DNA of 7,479 nt from an uncultured bacterium (GTDB lineage Bacteria > Planctomycetota > DG-23 > SLPQ01): the NCBI GenBank assembly GCA_937863625.1, contig CALMGO010000009.1, forward strand, positions 1-7,479, read 5' to 3'. Shown here piece by piece: positions 1 to 6,052 of the stretch. Numbering within the stretch: the stretch's first letter is position 1; each line of letters opens with the position of its first letter. Made by a program: the position numbers and the translations under genes. The notes below the pieces were generated by a model. That model had not been told where the DNA came from and searched no databases. It saw nothing but the letters and a program-made list of their open reading frames with translations.

Positions 1-303
1 TACGGCAGGGTGGATTCCGGTGAACTCGAGGACTGGCACGAAGAGGCCCCGCGCGGCGGCAATAGCGACAGCGTAAAGCTTACGTTCACGCAGGTGTGCC
101 TTGACGAAGTCTTGAGACCCGAGATCCTCGAAAGGGTTCGCGGCGCCAATCGCGTCGAGCAGGTCAAAATGGCTGGCCAGTTGGCCGCCGAAGAAATCAA
201 AAAGCACCCCGAGGCCGTTAGCAACGCGGGTGATCCGGTAGTGATGTGGAAGGAGTTGCGCAATGAAATTCTCTCCGCCTTTACAGCGGAGAGGAGCTCC
301 TAA
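1..303 (+). CDS. Hypothetical protein, C-terminal part (5' end probably outside the window)
   Basis: The frame is open from the first base to a TAA at 301-303. A GTG at position 10 could be a start, but the codons before it are also open and only nine bases precede it. This may therefore be the tail of a longer gene, and I annotate it as partial. The visible part is about 100 residues, hydrophilic and charged, with no membrane segment or signal peptide. It looks mainly helical (stretches such as RPEILERVRGANRVEQVKMA and QLAAEEIKKHPEAV). I recognise no family. An ATG at 169 lies in frame but would leave only 44 residues. A GC-rich terminator follows directly, which supports this being the real 3' end of a transcribed gene. 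It converges on the MFS gene. A shadow ORF is possible but less likely, because the composition is protein-like. Confidence 0.55.
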   Translation, partial: YGRVDSGELEDWHEEAPRGGNSDSVKLTFTQVCLDEVLRPEILERVRGANRVEQVKMAGQLAAEEIKKHPEAVSNAGDPVVMWKELRNEILSAFTAERSS

Positions 304-319
304 CCCCTACTTCACGCGC

Positions 320-356
320 GGGGGGCGTTTGCCCACAGCGGCGCCCCCCAATATTT
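320..356 (+). terminator. Rho-independent-type terminator after the left-edge gene
   Basis: An 8-bp perfect stem, GGGGGGCG (320-327) with CGCCCCCC (342-349), encloses a 14-nt loop. It is followed by AATATTTT (350-357), a short T-rich tract. It sits 16 nt after the plus-strand stop codon. The T-rich side is present only in the plus direction. On the minus strand the stem is followed by GC-rich sequence, so it is a weaker candidate for ending the opposing MFS transcript. Confidence 0.7.
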
Positions 357-425
357 TCCCTCGCCCCACACTTCCCGGCAAACTTGTTCGAACCGCACTT
401 CACGTTGGGCGTATGCAACGCGCCG

Positions 426-1718
426 CTACGCCTTCTCGTTCATCCGGCCGAAGAACATCGGCTCCGCTAAAAGCATCACAAACGCCGCAGCGGCCATCGT
501 CGCCCCGTAGTAAAACGGCGCGCCGTGTGATACCTTGTCCCAGAGTAGCCCCGCTATGACGCTCGCGGGGAATACCGTCAGCGCAAGAAGCATGTGATAT
601 AGGCCGAATGACGTCCCCCGCAGGTGCACCTTGGCCAGCCGCGCAAGATAAGCCCTCGACTGCCCCTCAAACGCCGACTCAAAAAGCCCATACGCGCCAA
701 AGAGCACCCACATCATCCACCCGGCGTTGGCCGCACCCATCGCGAAATAAACAACCGCATACACGCCGAACCCCACGAGTATCACCCGGCGAAATCCGAT
801 CTTGTCCGCCCATATCCCCCATGGAATGCTCGCAGCGGTATAGACCACGTTCATCGTCGCGTAGGCAAAGGGCACCATCGCGCTTGAAATACCCAGGTCG
901 AGTGCGCGAAGGATGAGAAACGCGTTTGACGAGTTGCCGATCGAGAATACAAACATAACTCCCAGAAAATACCAGTAACGCGCTCTATTGGAACCCGTCG
1001 CATCCGTATCGCTGGTGGCAGGGGCGGCGCTCTCCGCTTTTTCTTTCTTCGCGCCGCGTCCCGTCTCGATGATGAATAGCGTCGCTATGACCGCGAGTAT
1101 CCCGGGCACAAGCGACCACCATATCACGGCCCGATAGCCGTGCACGTATTTAACGAGCGTGGCGGCGTCGGCGTCCTTGGCCGTCGCGTCGGACGTCGCG
1201 CCGATATACACCAGAAGTATCAGCGCCGCAATCGCCGGGCCGAGTATCGCCCCCGCCTGGTCCATCGCGCGGTGGAGTCCGAATGACCGGCCATAGTGTG
1301 CAGGGTCGGCCGACGACGCGATTATCGCGTCCCGCGGAGCTGTCCGCACTCCCTTTCCGAATCTGTCGAATATCCGCGCGCCAAGTATCTGGTGCCACGC
1401 GCGCGAAGTGGCCATGACCGGCCGCGAAAGCGCCGAGATGAGGTAGCCGATTGTTACGAGCGGCTTGTATCGTTGAAATTTGTCCGCAAACGCCCCGGAG
1501 AAAAACTTGAATACCGCCGCCGTCGCTTCCGCGATACCCTCCACAAGGCCGATGACGCTGGCCGATGCCCCCAGCGCCGTCAAAAACATCGGCGCAACCG
1601 CATACGTCATCTCAGACGATACGTCCATGAAAAATGACACGACGCCCGCGATGAGAATATTCCACGTGATGCCCCAGAAAAGCGGCCGCATGCCCCTGCG
1701 TTCTTCGGTTGGTGTCAA
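426..1718 (-). CDS. Major facilitator superfamily (MFS) transporter
   Basis: Inner-membrane secondary transporter of the 12-helix MFS type; the substrate cannot be read from the sequence. Numbering from the TTG at 1718 (430 residues), hydrophobic segments start at about residue 15. The helix 2-3 loop carries a motif-A-like SGAFADKFQRYKPLV (about 74-88). The DRFGKGVRTAPRDAIIA signature of one bacterial MFS subgroup lies at about 118-134. A charged cytoplasmic loop rich in K, E, A and T separates the two halves (about 218-247). The second half has its own motif A, WGIWADKIGFRRVILVG (about 300-316). The length is normal for the family. The start is uncertain. The TTG at 1718 has GAGGG 8 nt upstream and gives a typical short N-terminus. 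GTG at 1751 lacks a good ribosome site, and ATG at 1691 would also keep all helices. It is the last gene of the minus-strand block, about 96 nt after the cyclophilin gene. Efflux or sugar uptake are both possible roles. Confidence 0.9.
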   Translation of the reverse strand: MTPTEERRGMRPLFWGITWNILIAGVVSFFMDVSSEMTYAVAPMFLTALGASASVIGLVEGIAEATAAVFKFFSGAFADKFQRYKPLVTIGYLISALSRPVMATSRAWHQILGARIFDRFGKGVRTAPRDAIIASSADPAHYGRSFGLHRAMDQAGAILGPAIAALILLVYIGATSDATAKDADAATLVKYVHGYRAVIWWSLVPGILAVIATLFIIETGRGAKKEKAESAAPATSDTDATGSNRARYWYFLGVMFVFSIGNSSNAFLILRALDLGISSAMVPFAYATMNVVYTAASIPWGIWADKIGFRRVILVGFGVYAVVYFAMGAANAGWMMWVLFGAYGLFESAFEGQSRAYLARLAKVHLRGTSFGLYHMLLALTVFPASVIAGLLWDKVSHGAPFYYGATMAAAAFVMLLAEPMFFGRMNEKA

Positions 1719-1814
1719 CGCACGTTCCCTCGCAAAAAGACAAAGCGGCACGACCGCCGCGACGAAATGACCCTTCCGGTGCGACGCGCCGGGGGCTGTC
1801 CCACGCGAAAAGGG

Positions 1815-2555
1815 CTACTCCTGTCCGAGGACGACGACTCCCTTGAAGGCAACGTTGTTGATCGGCCTGTCGGATCTGCTTACCCGGACCTCGTTGATGG
1901 CCTGCACCACGTCCATGCCTGCCACCACCTGGCCGAATATCGAGTAGCCCCCGTCAAGCTGTGCCACTGGGCGCATGGTGATATAGAACTGGCTGCCGTT
2001 GGTGCCAGTCCCGGGTCCGGCGTTTGCCATGGCGACAACGCCTGGTTGATCGTGACGCAGTTGCGGCACGATTTCATCGTCGAATTTGTACCCCGGGCCG
2101 CCGGTGCCGTTGCCGACGGGGTCGCCGGTCTGAATGACAAAACCCTGGATCACCCGGTGAAATATCATGTCTTTGTAAAAGCCCTTGTTGGCGAGGTCGA
2201 GGAAGTTCTTGACCGTGCGCGGCGTGAGGTCGTCAAAGAGTATGACATCGATGTCCCCCATGCTCGTCTCGATCCGCACCTTGGTGCGGGGGCCGGTAGC
2301 GGGGGGGATGACCGGGCTGAAATCGCCCTCGGCTTGCGGTGCTGGCGGTGTCACGCTGGCCTCTCCTGTCTGGGCCTCGGTGGAGGCCTCTTCGTGGATC
2401 AGATTGCCTTCGGCATCGAGATGTCCGCAGCTTGCGTCGTGCACATGCTCGGCCGGCGCGAAACTATCCGGTTTCGGGGCCTGCGTGTAGATAACCACCG
2501 CTGCTGCGGCCAGCAGCACCACGAGGACCATCCCGAGCTTTAAGTGTGTGGACAT
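1815..2555 (-). CDS. Membrane-anchored cyclophilin-type peptidyl-prolyl cis-trans isomerase
   Basis: Catalyses cis-trans isomerisation of X-Pro peptide bonds during protein folding. Of 246 residues, about 8-23 form one hydrophobic segment (an uncleaved anchor or signal peptide with no lipobox Cys), so the domain should face the periplasm or cell exterior. Residues 24-90 are a Pro/Ala/Glu-rich linker with a His/Cys cluster (HVHDASCGH, 37-45). The cyclophilin domain spans about 91-245. It shows FHRVIQGFVIQTGDP (132-146), with the equivalents of CypA Arg55, Phe60 and Gln63, then MANAG (176-180), NGSQFYI (186-192) and LDGGYSIFGQV (200-210). The position of the human cyclosporin-contact Trp121 is Gln199, as is common for bacterial enzymes that bind cyclosporin poorly. 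The ATG at 2555 has AGAGG 6 nt upstream. It lies between the lyase-like gene (57-nt gap) and the MFS gene, so co-transcription is likely. A role in folding exported proteins is inferred. Confidence 0.94.
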   Translation of the reverse strand: MSTHLKLGMVLVVLLAAAAVVIYTQAPKPDSFAPAEHVHDASCGHLDAEGNLIHEEASTEAQTGEASVTPPAPQAEGDFSPVIPPATGPRTKVRIETSMGDIDVILFDDLTPRTVKNFLDLANKGFYKDMIFHRVIQGFVIQTGDPVGNGTGGPGYKFDDEIVPQLRHDQPGVVAMANAGPGTGTNGSQFYITMRPVAQLDGGYSIFGQVVAGMDVVQAINEVRVSRSDRPINNVAFKGVVVLGQE

Positions 2556-2570
2556 ATCACGCCTCTTTTG

Positions 2571-2582
2571 GGAACAAGTTCC
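2571..2582. repeat. Short inverted repeat GGAAC-N2-GTTCC in the lyase-cyclophilin gap
   Basis: Two perfect 5-bp arms with a 2-nt centre lie just upstream of the cyclophilin ribosome site, in the 57-nt gap after the lyase-like gene. It is too small for a convincing terminator and has no T-tract in the minus direction. It could be a protein-binding half-site pair, a weak RNA hairpin or chance. Confidence 0.25.
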
Positions 2583-2612
2583 AGTGTTAATAAGTTACGC
2601 CGCGCCTCTGTA

Positions 2613-3788
2613 TCACTCCACAGGCGCGCCCCATTTGACTCCTGCGGCGTCGACGGCAATCTCCTGCACCTTCGCGGGAAGGCTGCTTTCCGAGTGTCCA
2701 TACGCGCCTGCCGCGTCGATGACGAGAGTCCCCAGCGATTCGCCGGGCTCTTTCGCAAAGTGCACCTCGAACCTCCGGCCCGGCTGACTCACGACCATGC
2801 CGATAGTCTCATCCTTTTCGACAAGCGCACACTTCGGAGCCAGGTCAAAGCGCTCTTGCGCCGCCAGAACCGTCATAAAATAAGCCTTTTTCCCCTGCGG
2901 TTTCGTGACTTCCATCCGCCACTGGTAGAAACCGGCATCGTTCTTTTTGCCCTCTACCGCCCCCTCGTCGACAAGTTTGTAGGCGACATCCTGCGGATAG
3001 ACCGTCTGAAACACAACCTGGCTGCCGCCGTTTTCGGTTGTAAAGAGTGTGCCGAAATTCTCGTCATCTTCGCGCTTCGGCTCAAGCGGCATGTGCACCA
3101 CATAGGTCTTTTCCGCCTCGTCGGTTGCGGACTCGAGCCTGTCAAAGATCACCAGCACGTCTGGCCTTATGTAGAGAAATTCGCGAATCATGCTCACGCA
3201 CTCGGGATTGTCGTCGCGGTCGCGATGCGACGACTTGGACGCGCGGCATGCCTTCGAAAGGTCTACCGCCGCATGGAAAAAGTCCCTTGCCGTCTCAATG
3301 GCGATTATCTCCGGAGCCCCGTCAAGATAAGCATTTGCCTGGCAGCGTCCGTTGATGAGAACCGTGTTGTGTGCCATCGCGTCGTGAGAGTCGCAGCCGT
3401 TAAATTGCGTTGCGTATCCCGTCGACTCTTTTGTCATCCACGAGCCCGAACGAACCATCTGGAAACTCCCCGCGTCCAGGTGCTCGTGGCTTCCCTTCTG
3501 GGGGATGCCCAGTTGCAGCATCACGGCCGTGGCGCCCGCTCCCCAGCCGCTCCTCGCCCACGCGTAGCCGGCGCCCGGCGCGAAGTAGTCAAGAGGCAGG
3601 TTCTTAAGCTGTCCGGCCTCGACCTCGCGCCCGTCCTCCACCAGCCAGCCGAATACGTCCGTTGCCGGCTCAACCGTTTCAAGCCACGCCTTGGCGTACG
3701 CCCCGACCGGCTCGTCTGCATAGGCCAGCGCCAGTGCCCTCATCGTGTCGCCCGTATATTCGTCAACCGCCGGGTGCCCCCTCCACAT
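2613..3788 (-). CDS. Heparinase II/III-like protein, C-terminal half (downstream of an in-frame stop)
   Basis: C-terminal beta-sandwich part of a heparinase II/III-like (polysaccharide lyase) protein, 391 residues from the ATG at 3788. The family's characteristic His block is present as GSHEHLDAGSF (99-109). It is followed by TGY (123-125) and HNTVLINGRCQ (140-150). In Pedobacter heparinase II the comparable His and Asp residues line the catalytic site and bind zinc; the residue-level match here is inferred. The rest is rich in predicted beta strands. The frame is the same as that of the upstream half (3816-4616), and the two are separated only by a TAA and nine sense codons. This is therefore best read as the second part of one 666-residue protein, not an independent gene. 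If translated alone from ATG 3788, which has GGAG 8 nt upstream, the product would have no signal peptide. It would stay in the cytoplasm without its alpha/alpha-toroid partner. Confidence 0.88.
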   Translation of the reverse strand: MWRGHPAVDEYTGDTMRALALAYADEPVGAYAKAWLETVEPATDVFGWLVEDGREVEAGQLKNLPLDYFAPGAGYAWARSGWGAGATAVMLQLGIPQKGSHEHLDAGSFQMVRSGSWMTKESTGYATQFNGCDSHDAMAHNTVLINGRCQANAYLDGAPEIIAIETARDFFHAAVDLSKACRASKSSHRDRDDNPECVSMIREFLYIRPDVLVIFDRLESATDEAEKTYVVHMPLEPKREDDENFGTLFTTENGGSQVVFQTVYPQDVAYKLVDEGAVEGKKNDAGFYQWRMEVTKPQGKKAYFMTVLAAQERFDLAPKCALVEKDETIGMVVSQPGRRFEVHFAKEPGESLGTLVIDAAGAYGHSESSLPAKVQEIAVDAAGVKWGAPVE

Positions 3789-3796
3789 CTCGCCGT

Positions 3797-3800
3797 CTCC
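3797..3800 (-). promoter_or_regulatory. Possible internal ribosome-binding site for the C-terminal lyase half
   Basis: On the minus strand GGAG lies 8 nt before the ATG at 3788 and shortly after the TAA at 3816-3818. It could allow a terminating ribosome to restart. In an intact ancestor these bases would simply encode Phe-Gly-Asp, so the match may be chance. Confidence 0.3.
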
Positions 3801-3815
3801 AAAAGGAAACCGCTG

Positions 3816-3818
3816 TTA
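3816..3818 (-). other. In-frame TAA stop interrupting the heparinase-like reading frame
   Basis: The minus-strand codons read D-S-Y-stop-Q-R-F-P-F-G-D-G-E-M-W-R-G-H-P with no change of frame. The nine codons between the stop and the next ATG are protein-like and flow into the conserved C-terminal region. One substitution from TAT or TAC (Tyr) would create the TAA. Options are a true nonsense mutation, a sequencing or assembly error, or translational readthrough or restart. Confidence 0.85.
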
Positions 3819-4616
3819 GTAGGAGTCCACTTCGGGAAGCGACGCGATGCGCGCCGGTGCAGGGGTCGTCGAGTATATCGTCTGAAAGACAAACTCGCGA
3901 AACCAGTTCGTCTCGCGGTAAAGGTCCCGCCCGGTTGCAGATTTCACAGCCTCGGCCAGCCACAGTACATACCCGGCGTTATAGCGGTCATACTGCGACC
4001 CTTCGCCGATAATGCCGCCTTTTGCCGCCGAGGCATAAAACGGCAGAGTCGAATCCCTCCACCGCGTGATAAGAGCGTCGTCCAGTGCCGACTGCGCCAG
4101 AGGAGTCCTGCCGAATGCCGCCAGCCCGAATATGCCCGCGTTGCGCATGTAGCCTGCGTAATAGTTATTGCCGGGCATCTGAGGACCGCCCCATGACTTG
4201 GCGTTCATGGCGGCGGCTATGCGCCCGTAGCGAGCCTCGAAAGCCTCGCGCTCTTCATCGCTTAAGAGATCGTAGCACCAGTCATATATGACTGGGACAA
4301 ATGCCGACCAGCGATACGGGTCGCTTGCGGTCTTCTTTTCGAGGACTTCGTCGGAAACGTCGAAATTCAGCATGTACTTGACGGCCTCGGCGCCGGCCTC
4401 TTTGTCGCCGGTGAGGACGTAAGTAAGTGCCTGCTTGCCCGCGTCGCGCCCGGGGATGGGCTCTGACGCGAGTTTCTCTTTCAATGCCTCCACGCGTGAC
4501 GGCGTGAGCATGATCCTCGGCCGGTCCTCGCGGACCGACAGCGGCTCTTCCGCCGCGAAAAGAGGGGCGCAAAGAAAGACGGCTGCAATTACGACTGATT
4601 TCCCGAGTGACCGCAT
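3816..4616 (-). CDS. Heparinase II/III-like protein, N-terminal half with signal peptide
   Basis: N-terminal, mainly helical (alpha/alpha-toroid) part of a heparinase II/III-like protein, 266 residues before an in-frame TAA. Residues 1-21 are a clear Sec signal peptide (positively charged start, hydrophobic VVIAAVFLCAPLF, probable cleavage at FA-AEE), so the protein is exported. Residues 31-50 (RPRIMLTPSRVEALKEKLAS) match the usual start of such proteins. Family-like motifs include WGGPQMPGNNYYAGYMRNAG (142-161), where the Asn and Tyr residues may help form the active-site cleft. The segment GGIIGEGSQYDRYNAGYV (200-217) is also typical. The ATG at 4616 has a perfect GGAGG 6 nt upstream (4623-4627). 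The catalytic His block and beta-sandwich lie beyond the stop, so this half alone is unlikely to be active. It follows the oxidoreductase gene by 83 nt and is probably in the same operon. The exact polysaccharide substrate is unknown. Confidence 0.9.
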   Translation of the reverse strand: MRSLGKSVVIAAVFLCAPLFAAEEPLSVREDRPRIMLTPSRVEALKEKLASEPIPGRDAGKQALTYVLTGDKEAGAEAVKYMLNFDVSDEVLEKKTASDPYRWSAFVPVIYDWCYDLLSDEEREAFEARYGRIAAAMNAKSWGGPQMPGNNYYAGYMRNAGIFGLAAFGRTPLAQSALDDALITRWRDSTLPFYASAAKGGIIGEGSQYDRYNAGYVLWLAEAVKSATGRDLYRETNWFREFVFQTIYSTTPAPARIASLPEVDSY

Positions 4617-4699
4617 AAAAATCCTCCAAAACAGGCTATGTCCCGTGTAATAACTCCATGGACAATGGCCGGTCCTTCACCTGCGGCCGCCCGCCGCGC

Positions 4700-5680
4700 C
4701 TATTTCTGCGCCACCTTCTGGGGGCCGCCTTTGGCGATGGCCTCGGCCAGAAGCATGGTCTTAAGCGCGTCATGTACGTCGTTGGGCGACCGCGTGCCGG
4801 CCCTTATGTGCTTCACGAGATCCGCATCCTCGTCGTATATTCCGTCCATCATCCCCGGGCCCCTGTAGGCCTCCGGGACGTCCGAGTTGTAGGACTTGAG
4901 CGGATACGTCGGCCCCTGCCAGAATTCAAACCTCCCGACCGCATCTGAAAACCCGCCCTGCGGCATTGTAATAAAGGCCGAGACATCTTCCGCATGGACT
5001 TCATAGTCCTCGTGAGAGACGCCGCAGGCCGTCTGAACTGTCAGTTGCCCCACCGCCCCGTTGGCGTAGCGCAGGATGCTTGTGTGATTCGTGCCGCCCT
5101 TGCCGTCGGTCGCCTCGGACCCGAACGTATCAACCTCGACCACGTCGCCGCCGAGGTAGCGAAGCGTGTCCATCGGGTGTACCGCGGTTCCGAGTGTAAA
5201 CTCGCTTTCATACCGATGGTAGCGCAAAATCCTCGCCGAGGCCGTGCGGATCTTCCTGCCTTCCATCAGCGCCTTTACCCTGCGCGCCATGGGGGCGTGA
5301 CGGCGATTGAACGCGACTATATTGAGCGTGCCGGTGCGGTCCGCCACCTCGCAGAGCTTGCGTGCTTCCGCGGAGTCTTTGCCCGGCGGTTTCTCAAGCA
5401 GAGTTGGAATTCCAGCCTCCATGCAGGCTGTGGCTACTTCCAGGGTCATGTTGACGCTTACGATCACATATACGGCGTCGAGGGTTTCCTTTTCGAGCAT
5501 TTCTCGATAATCAGTGTAAGTCTTTGGTATGCCGTACTTTGCGGCTGTCGCCTTGAGCGGAGCTTCACTTCGGCGACATATGGCGGCCATTTCGATGTCT
5601 CGGTTTCTCGAAATCGCAGGCAGGTGGACCGCCTCTGCAAAATAGCCGGCGCCGATGATTCCAGCACGGAGTTTGTCCAT
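4700..5680 (-). CDS. Gfo/Idh/MocA family NAD(P)-dependent oxidoreductase
   Basis: Cytoplasmic dehydrogenase of the glucose-fructose oxidoreductase/inositol dehydrogenase/MocA family, which oxidises or reduces sugars and cyclitols using NAD(P). Its 326 residues are normal for the family. The Rossmann domain starts with AGIIGAGYFAEAVHLPAI (6-23, dinucleotide-binding GxGxxA). The family's EKP motif is at 96-98 (LLEKPPG), whose Lys contacts the cofactor and substrate. FNRRHAP (124-130) follows. The C-terminal substrate domain carries GTAVHPMDTLRYLGGD (164-179), with His169 as the probable catalytic His. The ATG at 5680 has AAGGAG 6 nt upstream. A strong promoter (5719-5746) predicts a 5' leader of about 30 nt. 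It would be the first gene of the minus-strand block, before the lyase-like gene. This suggests that the substrate is a breakdown product of the lyase reaction, such as a uronic-acid derivative, but that is inference. The exact reaction cannot be assigned. Confidence 0.95.
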   Translation of the reverse strand: MDKLRAGIIGAGYFAEAVHLPAISRNRDIEMAAICRRSEAPLKATAAKYGIPKTYTDYREMLEKETLDAVYVIVSVNMTLEVATACMEAGIPTLLEKPPGKDSAEARKLCEVADRTGTLNIVAFNRRHAPMARRVKALMEGRKIRTASARILRYHRYESEFTLGTAVHPMDTLRYLGGDVVEVDTFGSEATDGKGGTNHTSILRYANGAVGQLTVQTACGVSHEDYEVHAEDVSAFITMPQGGFSDAVGRFEFWQGPTYPLKSYNSDVPEAYRGPGMMDGIYDEDADLVKHIRAGTRSPNDVHDALKTMLLAEAIAKGGPQKVAQK

Positions 5681-5718
5681 TTCAAGCTCCTTCTGAGTCT
5701 GATTAACAAAACCACATC

Positions 5719-5746
5719 ATTATATGGCCGTACTGCGCGTTGTAAA
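5719..5746 (-). promoter_or_regulatory. Sigma-70-type promoter for the oxidoreductase-led gene block
   Basis: On the minus strand a perfect -10 TATAAT (5724-5719) lies 16 nt after TTTACA (5746-5741), one mismatch from the -35 consensus TTGACA. Transcription would start near 5712, giving a leader of about 30 nt before the ATG at 5680. The bases upstream of the -35 are AT-rich on one side and then meet the 5751-5771 inverted repeat, which could be an operator. The pattern is direct; activity is inferred. Confidence 0.65.
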
Positions 5747-5747
5747 T

Positions 5748-5776
5748 AAGGGCTGTACCGTCGACACAGCCTTTTT
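5748..5776 (+). terminator. Inverted repeat with T-tract (terminator-like hairpin or operator)
   Basis: GGCTGT (5751-5756) pairs with ACAGCC (5766-5771) around a 9-nt loop. The stem can extend by A-T and G-U pairs to about 9 bp, and TTTTT follows (5772-5776). It has the form of a plus-strand intrinsic terminator, yet no plus-strand gene lies immediately upstream. It ends next to the -35 box of the minus-strand promoter. A role as an operator, or as a block on readthrough antisense to the oxidoreductase gene, is equally possible. Confidence 0.4.
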
Positions 5777-6052
5777 CCGAACAAAACGCCTTTTTTTTCG
5801 CCGCTATTACGACCTTTGGGCAAATCATGACTTATATTTAAGAAAGGAGAAGGTGTGGAGCCGATATAGCCGGGAGCGCGTAGTATGGGACATGCTGGCA
5901 ACACGTCGCTTAGTGGTCCCGCACAACCGCTTTCGGCCCCGAAAGGCAATCCGTCGCCAGAACTGTCAACCTTTGCTTAGGCCTATCGGGAACTCCACAG
6001 ATAACTCTATGGTGTTTTTCTGGCCCGACGATCAAGGGACGGCGGCGACGTT

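Larger units (their letters stand above)
5681..6052. other. 372-nt divergent intergenic region
   Basis: It separates the minus-strand oxidoreductase gene from the plus-strand beta-helix gene. It is visibly richer in A and T than its neighbours near both ends. From left to right it holds a minus-strand promoter (5719-5746), a 6-9-6 inverted repeat followed by T5 (5748-5776) and a T8 run flanked by CGCC on both sides (5787-5802). An AT-rich segment follows, with a possible plus-strand -10 (TATATT, 5833-5838) but no good -35. A small hairpin (CTTTCG/CGAAAG, 5930-5945) comes last. A weak ORF with a decent ribosome site starts at GTG 5853 and ends at 6074, overlapping the beta-helix start. I recognise no known riboswitch or tRNA here. 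Confidence 0.6.

Noticed and set aside
1767..2543. 258-codon plus-strand ORF
   Set aside because: It is antisense to the clear cyclophilin gene, has an odd composition and no ribosome site or domain.
2544..4196. 550-codon plus-strand ORF, longer than either lyase half
   Set aside because: It lies wholly opposite the heparinase-like gene and the start of the cyclophilin gene. Its product is rich in Arg, Cys and His with no recognisable domain, as expected for an antisense shadow of GC-rich coding sequence.
5787..5802. T8 run between CGCC repeats as a phase-variable slippage site
   Set aside because: It lies in noncoding DNA and is not within promoter spacing of a recognised start, so there is no evidence for switching.
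5724..5852. Upstream extension of the small ORF in the divergent region, starting at ATG 5724
   Set aside because: It overlaps the oxidoreductase promoter and the terminator-like hairpin, and its composition (runs of F and R) is not protein-like.
5964..5969. Perfect TTGACA on the minus strand
   Set aside because: No acceptable -10 box lies 15-19 nt downstream, and a much better promoter is present at 5719-5746.
5930..6010. Possible cyclic-di-GMP (GEMM) riboswitch, because of a GAAAGGCAATCC-like stretch and a GGCCTATCGGG-like stretch
   Set aside because: The order and spacing of the conserved blocks do not match the known consensus, and the GACGCAAAGC core is absent.
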